From the NCBI GenBank assembly GCA_902773215.1, contig CACYDQ010000178.1:1-6158 (forward strand): 6,158 nt of DNA, given 5' to 3'. This document shows positions 1 through 5,358 of the stretch, one piece after another (position 1 is the stretch's first letter; each line of letters begins with the position of its first letter). The stretch comes from an uncultured Spirochaetaceae bacterium (lineage in GTDB: Bacteria; Spirochaetota; Spirochaetia; Treponematales; Treponemataceae). A program made the position numbers and the translations under genes. Under the pieces are notes generated by a model that was given only the letters and a program-made list of their open reading frames with translations, had not been told where the DNA came from and did not search any database.

Positions 1-124
1 GCGTGAAAGTTCTCACCCGGATGCGTGAAAGTTCTCACCCGGATGCGTGAAAGTTCTCACCCGGATGCGTGAAAGTTCTCACCCGGACGCGTGAAAAACC
101 GCACCCGGACGCGTGATAGTTCTC
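1..124. repeat. Tandem array of 22-bp direct repeats
   Basis: Five full 22-bp units lie head to tail at 1-22, 23-44, 45-66, 67-88 and 89-110, followed by a decaying sixth from 111 that matches to about 124. Each unit begins GCGTGAAAGTTC and ends TCACCCGGAT. Copies 1-3 are identical, and copy 4 differs only in its last base (C for T). Copy 5 has a changed block in the middle (AACCG for GTTCT) and also ends in C. The array reaches the left edge of the window, so its true length is unknown. Because 22 is not a multiple of three and each unit carries a TGA on both strands, every frame is stopped within 66 bases, so it is not coding. There are no spacers, so it is not a CRISPR array. Its function is unknown. 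Confidence 0.95.
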
Positions 125-138
125 GACTAAAGGGATAA

Positions 139-290
139 AGGGAACGTATGGAGCGGGGCGGGGCCCCATAGCGGGCATTTGCTTGCGAGCATTAGGATTG
201 TGTGCCTGTCCGCATTAGCTGATAATGCCGTATGACACAGATGCAAGCACCCGCCCGCGAATGGGGACACCCCGCGGGAATACGTTCCCT
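139..290. repeat. Long imperfect inverted repeat with nested central hairpin
   Basis: The outer arms are perfect over 11 bases: AGGGAACGTAT at 139-149 and its complement at 280-290. Going inward at equal spacing, further blocks pair: GCGGGC (171-176 with 253-258) and TGCTTGC (180-186 with 243-249). A CCCCAT/ATGGGG block pairs one base out of register. At the centre, GCATTA (212-217) and TAATGC (223-228) form a 6-bp stem with a 5-base loop. The whole 152 bases could fold as one long GC-rich hairpin in DNA or RNA. No T-tract follows on either strand, so it is not a standard terminator. The octamer TAAAGGGA is doubled at 128-143 and leads into the left arm. It could be a non-autonomous mobile element, a structured RNA or a chromosomal repeat; the sequence alone does not decide. 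Confidence 0.85.
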
Positions 291-318
291 CCGATATACA
301 GAAAGCTGAGTTCAATGC

Positions 319-347
319 TTGCACAGTCAGCGAGCTTGTGCTATTAT
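319..347 (+). promoter_or_regulatory. Possible sigma70-type promoter for the lepB-hemW unit
   Basis: TTGCAC (319-324) is separated by 17 bases from TATTAT (342-347). The -10 is preceded by TGC, giving an extended -10 (TG-N-TATTAT). The -10 matches the consensus at five of six positions and the -35 only at three. Transcription would start near 353-355, directly at the ATG at 356, so the message would be almost leaderless. No Shine-Dalgarno site is visible before either candidate start codon, which fits that reading but does not prove it. Confidence 0.45.
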
Positions 348-355
348 TTCCCGCG

Positions 356-1060
356 ATGAAAGGCAAAAAGCAGAACGTAACCGATTTTTCATTCGAGATG
401 CAGCAGATACGGCAAAAACGTATAAATACGGCCCTTACCCTGCTGCCCGGCATCTTCATCTTCCTCACCATCTTCCTGAACCTCGTTCTTTTTCCTATCC
501 ATATCAAGTCTGACACTATGGAAGACAGTCTCTCCAACGGAGGCATAGCATTCGTCTGCCCCCTGATGAAAAAACCCGAGAGGGGGGAGCTTTACTACAT
601 ATCCCGCATGGACGGCTACAAGAACAGCATCGTAAAGTCCGCCACAGACTCCTTGGTGCGCTTCTTCACCCTGCAGAAAATCTCGCCCTTCTCCGAGAGC
701 GAAAAGATAAGCGGGAAGCCCTTCGTCCGCAGGGTGCTGGCCTTGCCGGGCGACAGCGTTTACATGAAGGACTTCGTGCTCTACGTCAAGCCGGCCTCAA
801 AAGATCTCTACCTGACGGAATTCGAGCTTGCCGGCAAGAACTATAACGTCCAGATTTTCTCAATTCCGGCGGAGTGGAACAACGTCGGGGTCTCTGGTGA
901 GCTTTCCGAGCGGACGCTCGGGGAAGGAGAATACTTCGTGCTGGCGGACAACCGGGTGGAATGCCTGGATTCCAGGCAATGGGGGCCGGTAAGCGGCGCA
1001 CGGCTGATCGGCCGCGTACTGCTCCAATACTTTCCCTTCAACAACATCAAGGCATACTGA
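356..1060 (+). CDS. lepB: Signal peptidase I-family membrane protein, catalytic residues apparently replaced
   Basis: Type I signal peptidases cut signal peptides from exported proteins on the outer face of the inner membrane, using a Ser-Lys dyad. This 234-residue protein has the family layout: a basic N-terminus, one membrane segment (about 26-48), a box-B-like segment (S52-D-T-M-E-D-S-L59), box D (R125-R-V-L-A-L-P-G-D133) and box E (D198-N-R...D205-S-R207), then a hydrophobic C-terminus. In standard enzymes box B reads S-x-S-M-x-P-T-L and box D reads K-R-x-x-x-L-P-G-D. Here the nucleophile position is Thr54 (ACT, 515-517), the proline is Asp57, and the general-base Lys is Arg125 (CGC, 728-730). 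Cys203 replaces the box-E Ser, while the Ser aligned with the oxyanion-hole residue (S52) and the D-S-R are kept. It may be an inactive or altered-mechanism paralogue. I chose the ATG at 356; a GTG at 338 is in frame but lies inside the putative promoter. hemW starts three bases after the stop. Family membership is confident, activity doubtful. Confidence 0.85.
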   Translation: MKGKKQNVTDFSFEMQQIRQKRINTALTLLPGIFIFLTIFLNLVLFPIHIKSDTMEDSLSNGGIAFVCPLMKKPERGELYYISRMDGYKNSIVKSATDSLVRFFTLQKISPFSESEKISGKPFVRRVLALPGDSVYMKDFVLYVKPASKDLYLTEFELAGKNYNVQIFSIPAEWNNVGVSGELSERTLGEGEYFVLADNRVECLDSRQWGPVSGARLIGRVLLQYFPFNNIKAY

Positions 1061-1063
1061 GAT

Positions 1064-2281
1064 TTGCCTGTTTCCAAAAGTCTCTACGTCCACATCCCCT
1101 TCTGCAGGTCAAAGTGCGCCTACTGCGATTTTTTCAGCCAGGGAAAGAGCGGCGGAATCGAAGACGACTATCTGGACGCGCTCCTAAATGAAATTTCCTT
1201 CCATAAATATACCTACGGAACGGGCAGTTTCAGGACGGACTACATAGGGGGCGGTACTCCCAGCCTCCTCTCCCCTGCCCAGCTGTCCAAGATCCTGCAG
1301 GCCACGTGCCTGCCGTCCGCCCCGCCCGAAGAGGTCACGGTGGAAATGAACCCGGAGAGCCTTTCAGAAGATCTTCTGGAAGCCTTCTCCTCCTGCCGCG
1401 CAAAACGCAGGCGGCTGTCTCTCGGCATCCAGAGCATGAACGAGAAGGCGCTCGCAAGCGTCGGCAGGGGCTGCAGCCCGGACGCGGTACGGAAAGCCCT
1501 CTGTCTGGTGAAAGGCTGCTGGAGGCATGAGCTCTGCTTGGATCTGATAGCGGGGCTGCCCTGCCAAACGGAAGATGAATTCACTCGTTCACTGAAGGAG
1601 TGTTTGTCCTACGAACCTGACCACCTGTCCCTCTACAGCCTCACTGTCGAAGAAGGAACGCCTCTTTACAGAAGCATCAACAGGGGGGAGACGGACTGGG
1701 ACGAGGATGAGGCAGACAGGCAGTGGCTTTCAGGCAAGGAGCTTCTGGAGCATGCAGGCTACGAGCAGTACGAGGTCTCCAACTTCTGCAAGGATGGGCA
1801 TAAAAGCCGGCACAACCTGGCATACTGGAGGCAGGAGGATTATATAGGCGCGGGAAGCGGGGCGACCGGCAGCATATATTCCTTCTCCGGTCAAGCCGGC
1901 CTCCGTTGGACGAATACGCAGGACATCAGGGCATACACGGATTTCTGGAAGAGCGGCAGCGCGGTAAACGCGATGATGATTCCCCGGGAGACAGAAAGTC
2001 TTCCCCTGGAGACCGAGGAATACGAGTTTTTGATGATGGGCCTGCGCTCCACGGAGGGAGTAAGCTCCGTCGAGTACAGAAGGAGGTTCTCCGCCGTGGA
2101 GCCCTGGCGGGGAGAGCTCGCAGCACGGTTGGGCGTGGACGGGGGCACATGGGAACGATTCTCATCCCTGGAAGGGATTGCGGAAGGATGTGGCTGCATT
2201 CTGGAAACTGACGACACAAGGTATAATTTCACCGGAAAAGCCCTCTCATTCCTGAATAGTTTTTTGAGGCACTTGACTTAA
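1064..2281 (+). CDS. hemW: HemW, radical-SAM heme chaperone (coproporphyrinogen oxidase-like)
   Basis: HemW binds heme and a 4Fe-4S cluster and is thought to deliver heme to target proteins. It was long annotated as oxygen-independent coproporphyrinogen III oxidase because of its likeness to HemN. The 405 residues begin almost at the cluster motif: C14-x3-C18-x2-C21 followed by D-F-F. HemN has a fourth Cys two residues after the third, and here that position is Phe23, which marks HemW. HemW also lacks HemN's N-terminal extension. Other motifs are G-G-G-T-P-S (62-67), V-E-M-N-P-E-S (93-99), R-L-S-L-G-I-Q-S (117-124), D-L-I-A-G-L-P (160-166), Y-E-V-S-N-F (236-241) and S-R-H-N-L-A-Y-W (248-255), followed by a HemN_C-type tail. 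Length is normal. The start is a TTG three bases after the lepB stop; no other start fits ahead of the conserved Y-V-H-I-P-F-C. The only SD-like site is a weak AAGG (1049-1052), so it probably depends on coupling to lepB. Confidence 0.93.
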   Translation: MPVSKSLYVHIPFCRSKCAYCDFFSQGKSGGIEDDYLDALLNEISFHKYTYGTGSFRTDYIGGGTPSLLSPAQLSKILQATCLPSAPPEEVTVEMNPESLSEDLLEAFSSCRAKRRRLSLGIQSMNEKALASVGRGCSPDAVRKALCLVKGCWRHELCLDLIAGLPCQTEDEFTRSLKECLSYEPDHLSLYSLTVEEGTPLYRSINRGETDWDEDEADRQWLSGKELLEHAGYEQYEVSNFCKDGHKSRHNLAYWRQEDYIGAGSGATGSIYSFSGQAGLRWTNTQDIRAYTDFWKSGSAVNAMMIPRETESLPLETEEYEFLMMGLRSTEGVSSVEYRRRFSAVEPWRGELAARLGVDGGTWERFSSLEGIAEGCGCILETDDTRYNFTGKALSFLNSFLRHLT

Positions 2282-2301
2282 TAAAGAAAAACAAGCATAA
2301 T
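2273..2301 (+). promoter_or_regulatory. Strong sigma70-type promoter overlapping the end of hemW
   Basis: TTGACT (2273-2278) and CATAAT (2296-2301) are exactly 17 bases apart, and each matches the consensus at five of six positions. The -35 lies in the last codons of hemW, just before its stop. Transcription would start near 2308, leaving a leader of about 20 bases that carries the strong AAGGAG ribosome site of the small ribosomal-protein gene at 2331. It probably also feeds dxs downstream. Confidence 0.75.
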
Positions 2302-2330
2302 GGAGCGTAGAAATTTTAAGGAGTCCTATC

Positions 2331-2420
2331 GTGCCTTGTGGTAAAAAAAGAAAGCGCGCAAAAATTGCAACACATAAGCGGAAGAAGATGCTTAGGCGGA
2401 ATCGGCATAAAGCAAAGTAA
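2331..2420 (+). CDS. Small basic ribosomal protein, AURKAIP1/COX24 (mS38/bS22-like) family
   Basis: This 29-residue protein is more than half Lys, Arg and His. It begins M-P-C-G-K-K-R-K-R and contains A-T-H-K-R-K-K-M-L-R-R-N-R-H-K, the pattern of the short bacterial AURKAIP1/COX24-domain proteins. These are related to mitochondrial small-subunit protein mS38 and resemble mycobacterial bS22. The family is known or thought to sit on the ribosome, buried in rRNA, which fits the charge. The start is a GTG with a near-perfect AAGGAG (2318-2323) seven bases upstream, and the stop is TAA at 2418-2420. It has its own promoter and a terminator about 80 bases downstream, as expected for a highly expressed single gene. 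It is easily missed by length cut-offs, and a longer out-of-frame reading from 2338 is a shadow of it. The family call rests on pattern recall, not on a search. Confidence 0.9.
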   Translation: MPCGKKRKRAKIATHKRKKMLRRNRHKAK

Positions 2421-2501
2421 GCTTGTAGCGGTTTTTGCTCCTAAAAAAAGGAAGCTTTTTCTTGTTTCCGAAAGGAATGCGGAATGGCTTCCGACAAAGC
2501 G
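2421..2501 (+). promoter_or_regulatory. Untranslated stretch with small, partly alternative hairpins before dxs
   Basis: No gene fits here. Two small hairpins precede the terminator: TTCC-GAAA-GGAA (2466-2477, a GNRA-type loop) and CGGAA-TGGC-TTCCG (2480-2493). The segment TTCCG at 2466-2470 could pair instead with CGGAA at 2480-2484, and GGAA at 2474-2477 with TTCC at 2489-2492, so alternative folds exist. I found no convincing -35/-10 pair here for dxs. No known riboswitch class was recognised. It may simply be the 3' end of the small gene's message. Confidence 0.4.
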
Positions 2502-2525
2502 GCCGGGGATTTCCCGGCTTTTTTT
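2502..2525 (+). terminator. Rho-independent terminator between the bS22-like gene and dxs
   Basis: GCCGGG (2502-2507) and CCCGGC (2513-2518) form a perfect 6-bp GC-rich stem with a 5-base loop (GATTT). Seven T residues follow at 2519-2525. It should end the message of the small ribosomal-protein gene. It lies only 17 bases before the dxs start codon, so dxs is probably expressed by read-through, unless a promoter in 2421-2501 was missed. Confidence 0.88.
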
Positions 2526-2531
2526 GTATGT

Positions 2532-2536
2532 GAGGA
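2532..2536 (+). promoter_or_regulatory. Ribosome binding site fixing the TTG start of dxs
   Basis: GAGGA lies six bases before the TTG at 2543-2545. No ATG or GTG start lies in frame between this site and the conserved N-terminal part of Dxs, so the site supports TTG as the true start. Confidence 0.7.
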
Positions 2537-2542
2537 ACCCTA

Positions 2543-4510
2543 TTGCTTCTGCAGAACATCAATTCGCCCGATGACCTTAAAAAACTGCCCTCCTCTGCCC
2601 TGAAGCTCCTCGCACAGGAGCTGAGGTCTGTTATCATAGAGACGGTCGGAAAGAACGGCGGGCACCTTGCGAGCAACCTCGGCTCCGTGGAGCTTACGAT
2701 AGCCCTGCACCGGGTATTCAACAGCCCGCAGGATGCGATAGTCTGGGACGTAAGCCACCAGTGTTATTCCCACAAGCTCCTGACAGGGCGCTACTCCTCA
2801 TTCCCGACGATACGGCAGAAAAACGGCATATCGGGTTTCACCAGAATCAGCGAAAGCCCCCATGACTACTTCGACGCAGGGCACGCATCCTCCTCCATCT
2901 CGTCGGCCCTGGGCCTGCTCTCCGCATGGAGGCTCCAGGGGCGGGAAGACAAGGTCATAGCGGTGATAGGGGACGGGGCCCTGACCGGAGGCATGGCGTA
3001 CGAGGCCCTGAGCCACGCCGGGCAACTCGCGAAGAACCTCATCGTCGTCGTCAACGACAACAAGATGTCCATCAGCCCCAACACCGGTTCCGTCTCCCGT
3101 TACCTCTCCCAGCTGACCTCGACGGCCGGCTACCAGAATTTCCGGTATAAGATAGACAGGCTCGTGGACGACATTCCTTACATTAACAGGAAGCTGGGCA
3201 AGTTCATCTACCGTTTCAAACGGGGGCTCAAGGGTCTCCTCCTGACGAACAACCTCTTCATTGACCTGGGATTCGAGTACCTCGGTCCCCTCAACGGGCA
3301 CAACGTCCAGCAGCTGGAGCAGATGTTCCGGCGGGCCAAGAAGATGAACCGCCCGGTCGTCATACACGTCATCACCAAGAAGGGCAAAGGCTACAGGCCC
3401 GCGGAACACGACCCCTCGACTTTCCACGGGGTAGGTCCCTTCAACATCAGCGACGGGCTGGTCGAAAAGTTCGACACGCTGAGCTTCACCGAGGTGTTCA
3501 GTAGGAAAATCGTTGCCATGGCAGCGGCGAACCCCAAGATATGCGCGATAACGGCGGCCATGTCCAAGGGCACGGGCCTGGACACCTTCTCCCGCCGTTA
3601 CCGGAACCGTTTCTTTGACGTGGGGATTGCGGAAGAGCACGCGGTGACCTTCGCGGGCGGCCTCGCGGCGGGCGGCATGATTCCCGTCGTCGCGATATAC
3701 TCGACGTTTATACAGCGGTCAGTCGATCAGATAATCGAGGACATCGCCCTGCAGAACAGGCACGTCGTCATGGTATTCGACCGGGCGGGGGCTGTCCCGG
3801 CGGACGGCGAGACCCATCAGGGAATATTCGACATAGCCCTGCTCCGCCCCATACCGGGCATGACCCTTCTCACCGTCTCAAGCGAGAAGGACATGGAGCT
3901 GTGCCTGGACTGGGCGGTGAGCGAGGCGGACGGCCCCGTTGCCATACGCTGGCCCAAGATGTCCTGCCCCTCGGAAATTCCCGCTTTCTCCAAGCCCGTC
4001 ATGAGCGGGCGCGGCCTTCTCATAAAGAGCTCGGACTTCGCCCCCGCCCTCAGCGCGGCGCTTGAGGACAGGGAGGATGCGGGCAGGATTACCACGAAGT
4101 CCAGGCGGAAACACAGGAAGACAGCGGACATACTGCTCGTCTGCACCGGCAGCATGTTCAGCGAGACATTGACGGCGGCCCGGCAGCTGTTGCTGAAAGA
4201 GTCGGGAGCAGATATATACGTACTCCGCTTCCTCAAGCCCTTCGACGAGAGCTACTTCATCTCCATTGCGGACAAATATGAAGCAATCGTCCTCATAGAG
4301 GACGGCGTGCACGTCGGCGGCATGGCGGAGTACCTGGAGCGGCTGATCCGGAGGGATGGCCGGAAGGGCTGCGGCGCGGCGACAGGGATTCTCTCATTCC
4401 CCGACCACTTCCTGAGCAACGGCAACAGGGAACAGATACTGGAGGAGGCAGGGCTGAGCCCTAAGGACATAGCGGACATGGCAATGAGACTGCTGGAGGA
4501 ATCCAAATGA
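2543..4510 (+). CDS. dxs: 1-deoxy-D-xylulose-5-phosphate synthase
   Basis: Dxs joins pyruvate and glyceraldehyde 3-phosphate into 1-deoxyxylulose 5-phosphate, the entry step of the MEP isoprenoid pathway and a branch point to thiamine and pyridoxal. It is cytosolic and uses thiamine diphosphate. The 655 residues show the family order. The N-terminal ThDP domain has G-G-H41-L-A-S-N-L-G, D-A-G-H (111-114), and G-D-G (143-145) with N173, the Mg/ThDP motif. The central pyrimidine domain has the catalytic Glu364 in A-E-E-H-A-V-T and D-R-A-G (413-416) with D-G-E-T-H-Q-G (421-427). A C-terminal transketolase-like domain follows. Residues 485-527 between the last two domains are longer and more basic (K-S-R-R-K-H-R-K at 519-526) than in typical Dxs of about 620-640 residues. 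The start is TTG with a GAGGA site. The stop overlaps folP by four bases (ATGA), indicating coupled translation. Confidence 0.97.
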   Translation: MLLQNINSPDDLKKLPSSALKLLAQELRSVIIETVGKNGGHLASNLGSVELTIALHRVFNSPQDAIVWDVSHQCYSHKLLTGRYSSFPTIRQKNGISGFTRISESPHDYFDAGHASSSISSALGLLSAWRLQGREDKVIAVIGDGALTGGMAYEALSHAGQLAKNLIVVVNDNKMSISPNTGSVSRYLSQLTSTAGYQNFRYKIDRLVDDIPYINRKLGKFIYRFKRGLKGLLLTNNLFIDLGFEYLGPLNGHNVQQLEQMFRRAKKMNRPVVIHVITKKGKGYRPAEHDPSTFHGVGPFNISDGLVEKFDTLSFTEVFSRKIVAMAAANPKICAITAAMSKGTGLDTFSRRYRNRFFDVGIAEEHAVTFAGGLAAGGMIPVVAIYSTFIQRSVDQIIEDIALQNRHVVMVFDRAGAVPADGETHQGIFDIALLRPIPGMTLLTVSSEKDMELCLDWAVSEADGPVAIRWPKMSCPSEIPAFSKPVMSGRGLLIKSSDFAPALSAALEDREDAGRITTKSRRKHRKTADILLVCTGSMFSETLTAARQLLLKESGADIYVLRFLKPFDESYFISIADKYEAIVLIEDGVHVGGMAEYLERLIRRDGRKGCGAATGILSFPDHFLSNGNREQILEEAGLSPKDIADMAMRLLEESK

Positions 4511-5358
4511 AAACACTCAGGCTCGCGGACAGGGAGATTCAAAGCCCCCGCCCCGCGCTCATCATGGGCATAGTCAACGCAACCCCGGACAGCTTCTACG
4601 GGGACAGCAGGGGTGGCGCGGACCTTGCCCTCCGCCTTACGGACGAAGGAGCGGACATCATAGACATAGGCGGCGAGTCCACCAGGCCCGGCTCCTCATA
4701 CGTGAGCGAAGAAGAAGAAATCCGGCGGGTCATCCCGGTCATCGAGCAGATACGGAAAAGCTCCGGCGTGGTAATCTCCGTGGACACGCGCAAGAAGGCC
4801 GTCATGGAGGCGGCATGGAACGCTGGGGCTGACATAGTGAACGACATCTCCTCCCTTGAGGACGATGCGGCTCTCGCCCCCTTCGCCGCAGACAAGGGGC
4901 TCCCCGTCATCCTGATGCACAAACGGGGCATTCCCTCGACGATGCAGAATCAGACCAGCTACGACGACGTGCTCGTCCAGGTCAGCTCATATCTGACAGA
5001 CCGGGCACAGCTTGCGGAAAAAGCGGGGATAGCCCGCGACAAAATCATCGTGGATCCGGGGATAGGCTTCGGCAAGGGGCTGGCCGAGAACAAGACCCTC
5101 ATCTGGGGCTGCGGCTCCCTCTGCGGCGGCAGATATCCCGTCCTGATGGCCCTCTCCCGCAAGAGCTGCATAGGGATGATGGTCGGAGAAGAAGGCGGAC
5201 CGTCAGAAAGCGAGGCTCGGCTCTACGGGACGCTTACGGCGGATATTCTCGCAGTTTTGCGGGGCGCCTCGCTTGTCCGCGTCCATGATGTCAAGGCTTG
5301 CCGTGCGAGCCTTGACGTGCTGGAATCCTTCAAGGACTTCACAGGGGGAAGAGAGTGA
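4507..5358 (+). CDS. folP: Dihydropteroate synthase
   Basis: FolP condenses 6-hydroxymethyl-dihydropterin diphosphate with p-aminobenzoate to make dihydropteroate in folate synthesis; it is the sulfonamide target. The 283 residues form a full-length TIM barrel with the family motifs: G-I-V-N-A-T-P-D-S-F (21-30), D-I-G-G-E-S-T-R-P-G (53-62), S-V-D-T (91-94), N-D-I-S (112-115), M-H (137-138), D-P-G-I-G-F-G-K (183-190), S-R-K-S (217-220) and a final R-V-H-D-V (258-262). Small departures are Ala25 where Val is usual, and Y-G-D-S-R after the first motif where S-D-G-G is common; both lie in the mobile loop 1 region. The ATG overlaps the dxs stop, with GGAGGA (4495-4500) six bases upstream. The end overlaps dacA as GTGA. 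Confidence 0.97.
   Translation: MKTLRLADREIQSPRPALIMGIVNATPDSFYGDSRGGADLALRLTDEGADIIDIGGESTRPGSSYVSEEEEIRRVIPVIEQIRKSSGVVISVDTRKKAVMEAAWNAGADIVNDISSLEDDAALAPFAADKGLPVILMHKRGIPSTMQNQTSYDDVLVQVSSYLTDRAQLAEKAGIARDKIIVDPGIGFGKGLAENKTLIWGCGSLCGGRYPVLMALSRKSCIGMMVGEEGGPSESEARLYGTLTADILAVLRGASLVRVHDVKACRASLDVLESFKDFTGGRE
5343..5348 (+). promoter_or_regulatory. Ribosome binding site fixing the GTG start of dacA
   Basis: AGGGGG lies six bases before the GTG at 5355-5357, which itself overlaps the folP stop (GTGA). Together they fix the dacA start, although it is not an ATG. Confidence 0.7.

Noticed and set aside
1..124. CRISPR array
   Set aside because: The units are directly adjacent with no unique spacers, and at 22 bp they are shorter than usual CRISPR repeats; no cas genes are present.
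139..290. Integron attC site (considered because of the imperfect long hairpin and because treponemes can carry integrons)
   Set aside because: The outer bases do not fit the required RYYYAAC and GTTRRRY core sites: here the three bases next to AAC/GTT are GGG/CCC on the wrong sides. No integrase or cassette ORF is present.
139..290. Rho-independent terminator
   Set aside because: The stem is very long with a nested hairpin, and no T-tract follows it on either strand.
127..546. 139-codon minus-strand reading frame across the inverted repeat and the start of lepB
   Set aside because: It overlaps the signal peptidase-like gene in antisense, has no SD or recognisable domain, and its C-terminal part is just the inverted repeat. 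It is better explained as chance.
2421..2540. TPP or other known riboswitch before dxs
   Set aside because: Too short, and I see none of the conserved sequence blocks of known riboswitch classes; only simple hairpins are visible.
2338..2574. 78-codon + strand frame starting at GTG 2338
   Set aside because: It is a frame-shifted shadow of the 29-codon ribosomal-protein gene, reads through the terminator and overlaps the start of dxs.
2798..3640. 280-codon minus-strand reading frame inside dxs
   Set aside because: It lies wholly opposite a well-conserved dxs and has no recognisable motif; GC-rich codon bias commonly opens such antisense frames.
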